Assembly (NCBI RefSeq): GCF_019059575.1
Contig: NW_024881530.1
Span: 1,403,501-1,467,500 of the forward strand
Length of the DNA stretch: 64,000 bases
Direction: 5' to 3'
DNA from: Amphibalanus amphitrite
Lineage: Eukaryota; Arthropoda; Thecostraca; Balanomorpha; Balanidae
The number at the start of each line of letters is the position of its first letter. Within the stretch, counting starts at the first letter, position 1. Of the stretch, positions 23,099 through 35,774 are shown piece after piece. Both the position numbers and the translations under genes were made by a program. The notes beneath the pieces are model-generated. The model saw only the letters and a program-made list of their open reading frames with translations, was not told where the DNA came from and did no database searches.

Positions 23099-25541
23099 TG
23101 GGACTGCACACTGCACTGTGCACAGTGACAAATCATGCTGTCTTTAAATATGATGCTTAGGTAATGGGAAGTGAAGGTAAATGAAGAAATGGAGGGAAAT
23201 GAGCCGAGCAATTGAAATGAACTGGCGCAGACAGGCCACCATGTTCCAACAGAGATGAGGTGGGGCTTGATGAATGATGGATCGGTGTCCACCAAACGTC
23301 CCACACGTTTCCTCAACCCTGCCTTCTTGATTGAGTGCTCTACACCTCGGTGTACATAGTAACACAGTCCTGTTCAACAGACTTCACAGGGTCGATGGAA
23401 GAAGCACGATCCTGGGATCCTGGGTCTCCCTATTGTCGCTGTACTGTCGAGGCCTACCGCCTTCGTCCACTGACCCTTTGACCTGGCCTGCGCGCCCGTC
23501 CTGACCTCTGCTGACCTTTGGCGTCACCTGGTGCCTCTCACGGCACTGGCTGCCCGGGGTCAGGGCGGCCCCTTCAGGATCCGCCGACTGTGCGCGTTGG
23601 ATGATGGAAATTCGTACCGATGCTCCGGAGGAGCCAGGAAAGAAAAGCACACGCGCTAGCATTGTTACAATAAGTTTTCGTTTACCCGAACTTTTCAACA
23701 AGACGCAAGCCTGGGGTGTCTGGTTCGGTAGTCGGATCTCTAGTCAGAATGCATTATACCCACGTGTGTTCGTTGTTTTAATTGGACTGTTCATTGAAAA
23801 GCGTCACTGGAAATAATGAGCTGTGCGGCCGCGGACATCCTGTGGAGAGAGGAGCGCGTTTCGTTGAATCATGACTTGTTCTGCAATAACCGGCGACGTC
23901 TGTGTCTTATAGATCGCGCACTAACTCAGTAAAATGGCCACCTCTAACTGCGAAACACAGCTTCATTGCAGATAAATCGAATTGCCGAAACAGATAAACT
24001 AACTGGGTGGCGGCGGACGTGGCTTGGCCCGCTCCAAACTCGGCCAGAGCAGTTGTGATTTAGGACGGAACAGTGCCGACTCTGTGCTCTAATCCGCTTA
24101 TTCGGTTAATGAAGACTATGTTCCAGAGAGCTATGTATGGCCGTGGCACTAAATCGCCTTGTCTGCACGGTTGCATACGAATTTACGATTTCGCAGTCAG
24201 TCAAAATGGTGCGACCAAGCTTCAGCTCCACAGTGTCTGTCAAATGAATTCAGCTAAGGCCAAACTTGCACTCGCTCTTTCTTTATGTGACTCATCAGTC
24301 AGTATTCTGTAAAGACCCTTTACCGAACCATCGCAGAATGTTCACCAGGAAAAGTGTGTATGTAGCCTTCCGACGCTTTCTTGGTCAATCGGAATTCTCC
24401 ACAATAACGTTTTACTCTCCAAATAACAAGCCTCACGTTGCGTTTCTTATTTTGTCACCAGAACTGTAACGGTTCGGGCTGGCCGACTGCCACTTATCTG
24501 CAGGTATGTGGCCGATATGTCATGATACGCTGATGACCCGATCAAGTCATCAGCAGCCTCCAATACCGTGATCGACTTAGGCCACGCGCGCCACGGTCAG
24601 GTCGCAGCGGCGCCTGTCGGCCTGACACCACCGCGTGGGAACCCCGCGACCCTCGATAGGACCGACAAATGCAACGGTTTGACACCCTTGATGAAGAGGT
24701 AGCGCGACGCTCCATCGAAGCTGAAACATGACACCCGATTAACAACAGCGCTGATGTCAGGCGTGTGTCTTTGATCTCGCCACATGCATAGCTCAGTGTC
24801 AACCTCCCGAGGTTTCTCTGGCCATCGTATGCCACTTCACCATTGCGTGTCGGGTGATCCATTGACACCGTGAAATTGGTGCCGGGCCGCCGTCTTATTC
24901 ATGGCCTTTGATAACACAGTGTGCATCGTACGTCTCTCCGGAGCCGGCCGAGTCTGGACTCTCGGAGAGAGATAGTCTGTGACCGGCACGGCACCCTCTG
25001 CTGGTGTGACATTGCCGCCTCAGAGGTCAGCACGCCGTGGGAACGTCGGGTGGTGCCGCACGCGTACCGATAGCAACGAGAGAGGTCGGTAATGGCACAT
25101 TCGTATGCTCGGCGTCGACATGCGGCGCACGCGGCCGATACAGCGACTTGGTAACGGCGGCGCCGTCTGAGTGTGAAGTATACGAGTAAATGCTGCACTT
25201 TGCTACTTTCAACAGACGAACGTAATTACCGTCTAAGTTGGACGTTTGCAGTATCAGTCAATTGGATATGATTTTCACACTTAGTAACTGAGTCGCCATG
25301 GACTGCCATACCATGCAATGTATACGAAAAAAGACTGATAAAGCACAGTCGATGTATTTGCCTTGAGGCTTCGTCGGCCCTCGAACACGCACTTCACTGT
25401 TGAACAAGGTATCCCAACACATACAACGGTAGCGGCACAAACTCACTCACACACTTCGCACTCCGCACCACAGCAAACTCGTACACACTCGCCGCTCTCA
25501 GCACCACATCCACGCACTCTCTCCTCTCTCAATGGAATGGT
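23099..25541. other. Intergenic between ANAPC5 and TfAP-2; no gene recognised
   Basis: The two genes converge on this interval (ANAPC5 plus, TfAP-2 minus). Only short unsupported open frames are present on either strand. Confidence 0.5.
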
Positions 25542-25547
25542 TTTATT
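25542..25547 (-). terminator. Candidate polyadenylation signal of TfAP-2
   Basis: AATAAA on the minus strand about 950 nt past the TfAP-2 stop codon. It implies a 3' UTR covering roughly 25.5-26.5 kb. Confidence 0.45.
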
Positions 25548-26501
25548 ATAATAAACGACCGTTGATGTCCTCACTAATGCAGCGTCCCATCAGTCAGTCG
25601 ATGTGATAAATATCAGGAAGCGTAGCAACCCAATTGCTTTCTCTCCTCCGTCGATCGCCTTTAGCAGGCACTTCCTGGATTGGCGAGCGGGCCGCAGCCC
25701 GGGCGCCGTAACAACATGGCAAACACACGCGATCTACAGACACACACTCGCATCATGGGGCGTCGCGAGCACACCCGATCCCGGCGCGCTTTACACTACT
25801 AGCTGTACATGGCCGGCGACCCATTTGGCGCCGCCCGCGGGTCGCGGCACTGGCACGGTTCAGATGCCCGCGGATTCGTTGTCGCGGCGCGGGCCGGGCG
25901 GGGCTGGCCCGGCCCGGCCGCCGGCCTGCGCCCGCTGAGTATTATGCAGTAACGACTGGCAGGGCACCGGGCGGCGCGGGCACATCGATACGGACGACGC
26001 AACACAACAGGAGACGGCCACCGCTCTGCGGGACGGACTCGACTGAAACGAGCCCCGCGCGGCCCGACCGCCCCACACCCCTGCTTGTCACACCGGCTCG
26101 CCGCGGCCTAGCTAAACACAATCGGAAACTTTGTCCCTCACAATGCCTGGCGACCACAGCGCCGCGCAGCGGCGTCCGGCGAAACTAACCACCCAACGCC
26201 GTCGGCGCGCACGCCGGGGTCATTGAGCAGAATTAGTGAGCACTCAAACAGGGTTTAACTGTAACAATAATACTGTGAGCCGTCGCCGCAGCACAAACAA
26301 CAATCTACCAAAAATAGCCGAGCTGGCCGGGCGGATCCCGGCGGCGCGGTCGACATAATATCATACTGCGATGAGACTGTACAGTGGCGGGCGGCGGCAG
26401 GCGCCGATGGCACACGGGGCAGGCGGCACGCGCGGCCTCCTGGCTCGGCTCAGGTCAGGTCAGACTGGCGCTCTGCGCGCGGCAGAGACGGGCGCAGGCC
26501 G

Positions 26502-26615
26502 CTACTTTTTGTCCAGCTCCTTGTGTTTGGCGTCCAGCCCGGGTGAACCGAGGTGGATGTGAGCACCCGACGGGAACGTCTTGTCCAGGTACTTCAGAGA
26601 CTCATTCAGGTAGTT
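26502..26615 (-). CDS. TfAP-2: Transcription factor AP-2, last exon
   Basis: Encodes the last 37 residues and the TAG stop of AP-2. It begins NYLNESLKYLDK, matching the family's NYL-x-E-A-L-K-x-MDK end of the helix-span-helix dimerisation region, and finishes with a short lysine-rich tail. The acceptor (CCCCACAG at 26616 upward) is in phase 0 with the preceding exon, which ends on a complete glutamine codon. The 3' UTR follows on the left. Confidence 0.92.
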   Translation of the reverse strand, partial: NYLNESLKYLDKTFPSGAHIHLGSPGLDAKHKELDKK

Positions 26616-27282
26616 CTGTGGGGACAGACACAAACACGTTAGCATAATGATGTCGACAACGATGAAATACCTAATGTAAGCAATGCACTGCAACCATGTC
26701 GCAATTCACAATGCGTTCAACCAAATTGTTCCCTTGAGCATAAATGCTGGCGTAACACGGCCCAGGCCATCTTGTAGATCATACTGAAGTACTTATTGAT
26801 GACGACAATAACGCTACTCACACTAATCCTCAGCAAACAGCGCCATCACGCATATCTGAGTTAGCATAGCCAAGGGGCTAGAACAGATCCTATCTTCATC
26901 AGAACAAAGCCGAGTATATCTTTGTCCACAGTCACGCATGCTCAGCTAGACTACAGCTACTGGTTCCTGCCACGAGCAGACCACAGCCAGTTGCCTCAAA
27001 CTTTGCGTTCATATCCTTAGCTCCCTTGCTCTTCCGCACGGCAGTGTTTTCAGTCAAAGACTGCCCGCAAAGTTCCCGACCATCACCCCAGAACCCGACA
27101 ATCCGCACAACCATTGCCTCTTCCAACAAGTCCGACCAGTCTACAGAACCATGAGCTCTTCCACTACCACCGACCCTTCCTCAAAACACAGTCTCGAGCC
27201 ACCGTAGGCTCGTATCTCAACAGCACATCCCTCCCTTCTGTTCACTTCTGTCCTCTCCGCGCCGCTCAGCCCCAGTTCTCAC
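26616..27282 (-). other. TfAP-2 last intron
   Basis: Intron of 667 bp with donor GTGAGA and acceptor CACAG on the minus strand. No other coding feature seen. Confidence 0.8.
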
Positions 27283-27454
27283 CTGGATGGCGGTGAGCGC
27301 CGCCACGATGGCCGGACTGCCGAAGCCGTGTGTGACCAGCGAGAAGTGCGTCAGGTGCCGCTGGATCTGCGGGTCCAGGATGATCTGCGGCCGCGTGTTA
27401 CACAGCGGCGACCGGTCCTGGTTCAGCAGGTCCATCAGCTCCTTTGTGATCTCT
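27283..27454 (-). CDS. TfAP-2: Transcription factor AP-2, penultimate exon
   Basis: Carries 57 full codons plus the final base of a lysine codon split with the upstream exon. It encodes [16 protein letters not shown] and [15 protein letters not shown], the most conserved part of the AP-2 helix-span-helix domain, which dimerises the factor and with the basic region binds GCC-N3-GGC sites. The only differences from vertebrate AP-2 noted are conservative. Splice sites are CCCTCAG and GTGAGA. Confidence 0.95.
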
Positions 27455-30400
27455 CTGAGGGCGAGAAGAGGTTGAGGTGTTAGCAAGGCAGTGGTGTCAG
27501 CAAGGCAGAAAGACAAATGCTGAATCGGCTATGAAGATGTTTATGAAGTGTGCGGAGAGGATAGTCTCTGACCGTAGGAACATGTGAGGGAATATTCGTT
27601 GTTGCATGGTTCAATAAAAATGTCAATCCTTTTCAGGTAAATTGCATAATGTTTTAAAGACTCTGTGGAAATGTAATGAATGCTTCAGGAGCTGAGATCT
27701 GAATCCCGAGAGATCCTGAACAGCGTCATAGTTCCGTCTCCGTGGTTAGGACGTCGGATACAATGAGTCATCCACGAGTTACATGATCATATCATTATGG
27801 CCAGAACTCCCATCGTTTAGTGAGTCACCCGCTGACGAAGGTGATCCGTGGTGCAAGGTAATGCCAATTTACATAGCACTGACTCACTAAACGGGGCAGA
27901 TTCAAAGAATGTCGAGTAAAGAGGGCAAGTCACGATAATGTAGAATTTAATCCAGAAAGGAGAAGACGGCAGCCATTTCGGCTGCTAAGAGAGTAGATGG
28001 GCAGGCTTTGAAAGCCCTCATTGGGAGTTTAAACGATACAGGATAGGACCGCTGTAGACCAATCGCGGTCCGGTGCGATCGAGCGTGGTACTTTTCAATA
28101 ACCACCTCATGACTTTCTCCGAAGCGGCGATAACCCTTCCAATAAAGCCGGCACCACGCGGCCCGGCGGCCCTGAGCGCCGTAACCCCGGCACCGGGCAG
28201 CCATCGACGGCGCACAAACCCAATTAGCACGTTGGCTCATTTGACCGCGGACGGGTTACGGATGACGTGCCGACTGGCGGTAACATGGGCTATTACCGGC
28301 ACACAACTGGTAATCACAGTCCAGGAGAGCGGCGGCGGCGGCTGCGGCGCGTCCAGAGACGGCCTGCACCGCGGCAGGTGCAGAGGTGCTCCGCGCACGC
28401 GAGAGACGCACTATCCTCCGGGCTCGTCACTCATACCGACCAGCAATAGCGTACTTCATTGCTGGGAGAAGAGAAAGCAGCCTGCCCATGAGCCATCTGA
28501 GATTCCCTCACGTAGAGGACCAGACTGTCCATGTCCGGTATCCCCCCGCATCGCGGCGGCCAGCGCGGAACGCGACGGCGGACGGCTGCCGGTTAGATAA
28601 GGCACCGACACAAATTTCAAAATTCCTCCACGGTTCCAGCGACCAACAGCGCTCCACTCTCGAGACAAATCACCTCCACGTGCGATCGTGTCGTTCCATT
28701 TGGACGCGCGCCTCTCGGCCGCCACAGCCACTCCCGCGAGTCAGGAGAAACTCAGATCGACACGTTTAAAACACGGCCACGCGTTCATATCAGCTCTGAG
28801 AGGTTCCCCATCACGGGCGCCCCGGGTCGCGGCGCCGTGGAAACCCCGCTCCGGCCGGCGCAGAGAGCCGTTTTCTCGATATCGATTTATCAAAACCCGG
28901 CCGGTCCCTCTCGAACTCGGGTGGCAGGTTCTTGGGAGCACAACACGGACGGGAGTGGTGTGACACAGACGATCGGACGGTCTGGCGGCGGTTCGGGAGC
29001 AGGTGTGACACGGGACGCGCAAAAAACGACCGGCGACGGGACGTTTTTTGCCCTTTCTGGACTTTTACTATTCGGCAGCGTCGGGTTTGTCGAGCGGCAC
29101 CTGACGACAGCCCGCCCCGGTCAGATGTGACTGGCGTTCAAAGACGCACACCTGCCGTCCCGCGCCCCTTTCCTTCTCTTCTTGCGTCTCAGTGGTTCTC
29201 TGAACCAGCCCAGACAGGTGACAGCGTCTCAGAGCTCGTCTAACCGGCCGCCGACGACACTGCTGCCCCCATCACTCACACGGAGCGGACAACACCAGAG
29301 ATAAGTCCGTTCTCTTGTCCGCCGCCGGCCGCGGGGCCACTCTCTCATCCACCATCGATTCGAGCCGCCGCCGGCCGGGGCGTCATCGGCGGCGTCATCG
29401 GGTTCGACGACAGCGGCACTCGGGCCGCCACGCCGGTGGTCGGATGCCGCCATCGGCTCGTGATCGATGGCGCTTCTAATGCCGGCTCTTAGTCCGACGC
29501 GCGCCGCTTAGCCGGGCGACAGCTGACGTGATGCGCACTGGACCACGCCCGGATCAAGTGACCGGGCGTCGGCCGATCGTAGGTCCGTACATACATCGGG
29601 CCTCGCCAGCAGCTCAACGTTATCAGACAGAGGAACTCACATATCGACCTCTCCCGATCACTTGCAGCGTGCCGCATCGGCTTAACTTGGCCCACGCTTA
29701 GTTCCATTGATACATCTTCTGATACGAAATGCTAGTGCTTTTTTACTCGCATTCATCCACGATTGATCGTTCGACACGCCCCACTCCCAGGTGACATCCC
29801 ACACCCACTGGGAACCGCCGCTCCTTAGAGCTTGTTACAGCTCACAGCCTAGGCGAGCTTCAGCTGCGAGCTATCCACTCGAGCAAGCAGACCTCTCGTC
29901 AGACACGCCATCTGGGCCTCTGCGGCTTCCCTTTCGTCGGCAGCGGAGCGACGCCGCCACTGCCGCTGGCTCTCGGCCACTTGGGCCACGGACAGAGCCG
30001 CACGCGCCGGTGCACGTGACTCGTCGACGCCGCCGACGCAGCCTCCGACGGCGCCTCCATCTCGGCAGACGCCGTCACCGCCGATGGCAAGAGAACTTCG
30101 GCTGATTGTCGAAAGTTGGTAGACTTATGATTTGTTATCAGGATTTCGTGTTTCGCTACCAACTATGCAGATTATAAGCCCCGGGTGTATTGTTTGTTGG
30201 CTACCGACATTCTGTTTCCCACCACTCCATTGCTCGGTTAGCAGAGTTACCTGTGAACTACCCGCCGAGTTGTAAAGCCAGCCAAACACCGCCAGAGGAC
30301 GAGCGAAGGCCGCCAACTGGCCCGGCCGTCGTTTTACGACACGAGCTCGAAGCTGGCATACGTTGGCGCGATTAGCACCCAGGCGCCGAGGTCGAGCGGA

Positions 30401-31451
30401 GCGGCACCGAGCCCCCGCCGAGACCATCTCGGCTCGGCTCGGCGGCGCGGCGCGCGCTGTCATTCTGCTCCGCGGTGGGTGATAACGCCGACCGATCCAT
30501 ATAGATCGCCGCACAGGGATTACACAAACAGCTAATGCACGGCGGCGCAGCGAGCCGCAGGCGTGACTCGAGCTCTCGACTGGGTCCTTTCCTGGCCCAT
30601 CCGCACGCACCAGCCGAGTGCACCTCCAATCCTCAACAGCACAACCACGACCATCGGCGGTGGCGGCGACGCGAGGGCGGCGCGAGTTGTCACCATTCTT
30701 TCGCGTCATTAAGCGGAATGAGCTCCTTTGTCGCCGGCCCGTGATCGTCGGTCTCGGTGAAAAGGTTGCCATAGGTTCTCCGGCCAGGACCTACGCCGCC
30801 GACACACCGTCAATAAAAGGCAGACAATTTATCAGACATCTCTCGTGTCCATGTATCAATGCCCGTCATAAAAGCCAGCTTTAATCAAACCGGACAAAAT
30901 AGCCTGGCCGAGCGCGTCTGTGGCCTTTTATGTTCGTCATTTTCCCCGGCCCGACGACACGGGGAGCGGCATTTTCGCCGCGCTGCGGCCACCGCGGCGC
31001 TCTCCGGAGAGGAGGTGCCGTTAGAGCGCGCCGCCATTAGGACGACGAGACGGCGCGCGGTGCGCTAATGACGCCGCCGGAGACGTGCAGCGGCGCACTG
31101 GCGGCGGAAGTCGGCGCAGATGCGGAACGGCGCGCGATCACCGCGTACCCACGGCGGTCGGGTCGGGGTGGAGGTGATGTCGCAAGGGTGGCTCGGCCGG
31201 ACACTTCAGACGAATAGGACCGAAGAAAGCGAGGCAAAGAAACGATAGGAGGAGAGAATATGGTAGACCTTATACTTTATAGCGTACGGTAAAAGGAAGA
31301 GACGTTTACCTGGATAACTCCGATACAGAAATGTAAATGGGTAAATAAAAAACGACAACTTTGTATATAGAGGGACGTGCTACGCCCCTTTACATACCCT
31401 GGCATCAGCAGTCAGTGTGGGCGTTGGCGACAGCTGGAATTCGGTACTCAC
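27455..31451 (-). other. TfAP-2 intron, 4.0 kb; no gene recognised
   Basis: GC-rich intron sequence with many overlapping open frames on both strands that resemble no known protein. The right half is rich in CpG and in GCCGCC words. It may hold regulatory sequence of the developmental regulator in which it sits, but I see no specific site I can defend. Confidence 0.6.
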
Positions 31452-31593
31452 TTGGTGGCTTTGAGGAGCTCCCTCCGCTGGTATTGTTCGGCGGGGTTCG
31501 TGTGCTGCCGACACAGGTACTCTGCGATCTGGCGTGACGGGAACTCTGTCTCACACACGTAACCAAAGTCGCGCGCTAGGTGGATCGCCTCGC
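31452..31593 (-). CDS. TfAP-2: Transcription factor AP-2, DNA-binding/dimerisation exon
   Basis: Encodes 46 full codons with split codons at both ends. [20 protein letters not shown], then IAEYLCRQH, corresponds closely to the AP-2 segment after the basic region. A glycine codon split across the 25.6-kb upstream intron restores VEGEAIHL, and a lysine codon split at the downstream junction restores KATKEITKEL, both as in the family. Donor is GTGAGT (31451 downward) and acceptor TTTCCAG (31594 upward). Confidence 0.95.
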
Positions 31594-34547
31594 CTGGAAA
31601 CAAACACAAACACACATTAGTACAGTGACCGGGGAGTCTTTGACAATCATGGCACATGATGACACGCTGAAATCTACAAAAATACGCGGCGAGCGTAGAC
31701 ACATAGCCATGGCGTCGACAGTGACAGAGATCAGACAGAAATCAGTCGGCGCAGCGTCACTAATGCACACACAGCAGGCCGCGCGGGCGCCCGGCCGGAC
31801 CGCCCGGTTATGCCACACAATAAGGCCGGGCATCACGATAAAGATGCAGGCACACATGAATAATGCAGCACACAGGCTAGCAGTGACCTCAGTCAGTCTG
31901 ATAAGATGGGCGCATGGAACCGAACCCGACATCATCTCTGTTCGATTGCCACGCAGCACAGTGCCACACCTAGCATTGGCACGTGCTCAATCACACGCAG
32001 CAGACACCTGTATCGTATCGCTGAGCCGCGCGCAGCGTGCTCAGACCGAGTTTGAAGTGATATCGGGGAGGAGGGTCCCGGCTGGGCGGTGCCGGCCCGC
32101 GCGTCAGTTGCACCTGCCCAGGTCAGCGGTCGATTAGGGCGACCAGGGAATACCAGATCATTGGTCTGACCTCAACGGGTGCGGGGCCGGGTGCCGAGGT
32201 CAGCCGTCCTCGGCATGACTAGCATCATCATCAATTTGTGGACCCCTCTCCCAGTCTACCCCATCCTCGACAGTCGCGTATGATGTGTTCCCATTGTAGG
32301 CGCTTGCGCAGCACGGCCAGCCAGCACCGATGCCGGCCGCCGGCTGCGCGGTCGCATATCAGACCTAATGACGCACACAAACTAATGATGACCACATGAG
32401 AAGGCATTCGCTCGCCAACCGTTAGAATAATAAATACCCCCCCCCCCCTCAGGAGAAAGTCCTCCGTCTCCCTACCGTCGGCTGCGGAAGGGGGGGGGGG
32501 GGGTCGAGGACAGCGTGCCTACCGGTGCGTGACACGCTCCCCCGTGGTGTAACCGCGTGTCGCTCGTTATCTAATTGGGCGGTGTCGATGGCGGTGCGGT
32601 TGGCTGCACATCGCGCCGCCATCGACGCCCATGCTGCTCGCGATAGGGCGTGCACGTGTCAGATCTGACCCGGTCACTCAATGAGGAGACGGCGGCAGCG
32701 CCGTCCTGCCCGTCATGGTTTGGACACGAAACAACCTTCCAAGCCTTCATACAGCAGACCCCGAACCAGCAGGAGCTCGCACAATGTCTCCTGCAAACCT
32801 GCACCGTCGTGTTGTACAGGCGACGGCGCAGTTGTCTATCTGACGCAACTCAACTGATGATCGCTAATTACATATAGTCGCATACGGACTGACGATTGAC
32901 GATGATATGGGATTCGGAAAGAAAGGTGCTCATCGCCCACTGTATACGAACCGGTCGGACCCACTCGATTCGACAGTTTGCGTTGCGACAGCGGGTGCCA
33001 GACTGCCCACCGCAGTCCGGCGCCGATGGCGTCACGGTCCCCGTCATTACCGACCGCGTCATCCGTCATCATAGTCGGCACCGGCGTCATCAGGCGTCAT
33101 CAGGGCGGCCGCCAGCCGCACAAGGCAGCAGTGGGCGGCGAGTCGCCATCCGGCCACCAGGGCTGCCCGGACAACAGTGCCCATTCGGCGGAAAGCGGAA
33201 ACACGAAAGTGGTGTAATGTAGCCAGAAGTGGGTGATCAGGCGATTCTGTGGCGCTTGAACGGCGCACTGTTTGATCAGGGCAAGCAAACAGACGCGAAA
33301 CGGGACGGACAGCTCTGGAAATAGAATAGGTGCTCTGATGTATGGAAGAAGATATGAGGAAAAGTTGGCAAAATTGATGCGCGCCTACAAGCACGTTATT
33401 AGGCTGCTTAGCCAAACAAACGCAGTATAACAATGGAATAAAACGAGTCTATTCATAACGAACCGTGCTTTCGTGGGCGCTGTAAAACTCGCCGGCCAAT
33501 TTCGCCCACACTGTCACACCGCCCGACCACCTAAATCGGCCAGCGTACATACAGCCGTGAACAATATCAAATTAGCATAATTACAGGTGTGCGGTGGCCG
33601 TGGTGTCGCTCCGCGTCCGCCCCCGCCCCAGCCCGAGCGGCGGCGGCGGCGGCGGAGCGGCGGTGCGTCCGTGCGTGGGAACGGGAGGAGGGGAGCGAGC
33701 GGACCCGCCTGCCACCTGCCACCGCGCCGCCTCCCCTCGCGATCCCCCTTCGGACTCCTCCCCTGCACACATTCCTCAGGTGCACGATTAAACGGGAGTG
33801 AGGGGAGAGAGAGAGAGAGAGAACGAGGAGAGCCAGACGACTCACCCCGCCGTCCGGCCGGAGAGCAAGATACGGCAATCGTCAAATGGAAAGGAAATCC
33901 GCCTACAGCGCCAGCCAATAACGGCGGATTGGTTAAGCCTCAGATCGAAATACCGTTGATTGATCGTCAGAGATCCGAGTCTCGTGGACTATTGACGAAC
34001 GATTCTGTGGAACTACTCAACCAAATACAGGGAACACATCAATGCTGACCAAATCCATCCACAGCCCCGTGGAGCCGCACCCTCTCTACTGAGCGGTAAC
34101 GGGTCGGCACAGGTCGCCGGTGAAGGCTGCAGCCCGCAGCTCAGCCGGCGCCGCCCCACGGCGCGGACCGGTGCGGCCGCCGCGCTGTCTGCTGCACCGG
34201 GCACACCCACAAACCATCGCGGCCGCCCAGCCCCGGCGCGTAAATCAACCGCGCCGCACCCGTCGCCGTGCCGCCGCCCTCCCCTCTCCGTCCGACCCGG
34301 GCCGGTCACTCCAGCGATACTATCTTAGCGAGTCTGGTAGTCCCGGTCGGTATCCTGCCCCGTGTCCGGCCCGGCGCCCCGGTATCGTGCTCGCCACCGT
34401 GTCACACATCACCGTGCACACCTCCGCACGGCCCGGCAGCGGTCACCGCCGCCGCCGCCGCCGGCGCCGGCCCACGCTGTTTGTTTATTGCGCTTTTAGC
34501 GCACGCTGATTAGCGAGATTAAGATGTCGTCTGGTTCTGTTGGCGGA
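31594..34547 (-). other. TfAP-2 25.6-kb intron, 3' part; no gene recognised
   Basis: Intronic sequence between exon 31452-31593 and the first large transposon. It contains simple repeats (poly-C near 32440, poly-G near 32490, a GCG-rich tract near 33630-33660, a GA dinucleotide run near 33804-33822, CCG-rich near 34445-34465). Open frames here follow composition, not a protein family. Confidence 0.6.
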
Positions 34548-35420
34548 TAGGGGAGAGTGGGGTAATTTGGCCGCTTTTTTTAGAAAACGATGTAACTTAA
34601 AACTGACGACACATTTCTGCATTTTCTCAACGCTGGCAGGTGTCGCATTCATTTTACTTTACTGTACAGTGAACTTGAAATGATAGAGTAATTACTTATA
34701 CTGAAATTGTGACGCATTACAAAGGTCTGCAAGGCGGCCAAATTGCCCCACTAGCAGGGTTATTTGGCCGGGGGTGTGGGGCAATTTGGCCGGTGTTAGT
34801 TTGCGGTCGGGATTTTCTGTTATATTGCGAGTCAGCTTCAGATTCAGCAATGACGCGTGTCCTAGGACGCATTTACCACATTTTGGAGGTTGACTCAGCC
34901 GTCACAGGGGTCAAAATAGCCAAATTAGCGGCTCTAGATGCGAAGACAGTTTTTTACGAATAACTTTTGAAGTAATCAAGCTAGGCCAAAACTTCGAGTA
35001 CCATCGTAATTCTCGCGTCATTCCGCATCGAAACATATATGTGTTGACCTCGAGAAGTCAAGGTCAAAGGTTGACCTCAGGTCACGTTACCTCAGGTCGC
35101 TTGACCTCAAGGTCACGTGATTTCAAGGTCATCATGCATATCATTCGATGCGCCTTGGCGAGCTGAACAGAATGAGACCATTTGTGCGGCTGTACCATTT
35201 TTATGTAAGGATTTATTAGCAAAAAACGTTTGGTAACCTTTGATGACGTCATATGCTCTTGCAGTTGACCAATCGGAAGTAAGGCATCAAAGTAGTCAAA
35301 GTTGGTCATGAATCATGTCATTTATGGTACAATTGACCATGAAAACTCGGCCGTCCCAGCATAGTGACCATGAGCGCACCGGCCAAGTTGCCCCGCTAGT
35401 CCCGGCCAAATTACCCCATA

Positions 35421-35613
35421 TGTAGAGGTTTGTAGCGGCCGGCAGCTGCTGCCACCTAGCGGCACGGCCCGGAAGTTGTCGGCGCGCGCCGGCGCGGCCG
35501 GCGCGGCAGGCAGTCGGCTGGCGGGCCGCGAGCCGAGAGGACGGGGACGCGGGGCTGCCGATGTGTGTGTACATAGTATTGTGTGAAAGTGAAAATACAG
35601 AAGAAACGTTACA
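35421..35613 (+). repeat. Gypsy 5' LTR
   Basis: 193 bp, starting TGTAGAGG and ending CGTTACA; I see no difference from the 3' LTR. It must carry promoter and polyadenylation functions in a very short length; the GC-rich left half and AT-rich right half are distinct. Nearby GTACATAGTATT is the only TATA-like text. Confidence 0.95.
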
Positions 35614-35616
35614 AAT

Positions 35617-35634
35617 TGGCGCGGTCGGTAGGAC
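35617..35634 (+). other. Gypsy primer-binding site
   Basis: TGGCGCGGTCGGTAGGA begins three nucleotides after the LTR, at the expected place for priming of minus-strand cDNA by a tRNA ending in CCA. From memory it is close to the sites of Drosophila 17.6/297-type elements, assigned to a serine tRNA; I cannot confirm the tRNA here. Confidence 0.7.
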
Positions 35635-35774
35635 GCCACGACCGAAAAACCGGAGCTGGTGAGCCAGAATCACGGTAAGGTAGCTGCGACCGGCATTTTG
35701 ATCGATGTTTTCGGCGGAATAGGATATCGTGTAGTGTAAATATTACGGTCGGTTTTTGTCAGTTTGAGGGAGAA

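Noticed and set aside
26371..26647. Plus-strand frames over the last AP-2 exon
   Set aside because: Shadows of the minus-strand TfAP-2 exon and its GC-rich 3' UTR.
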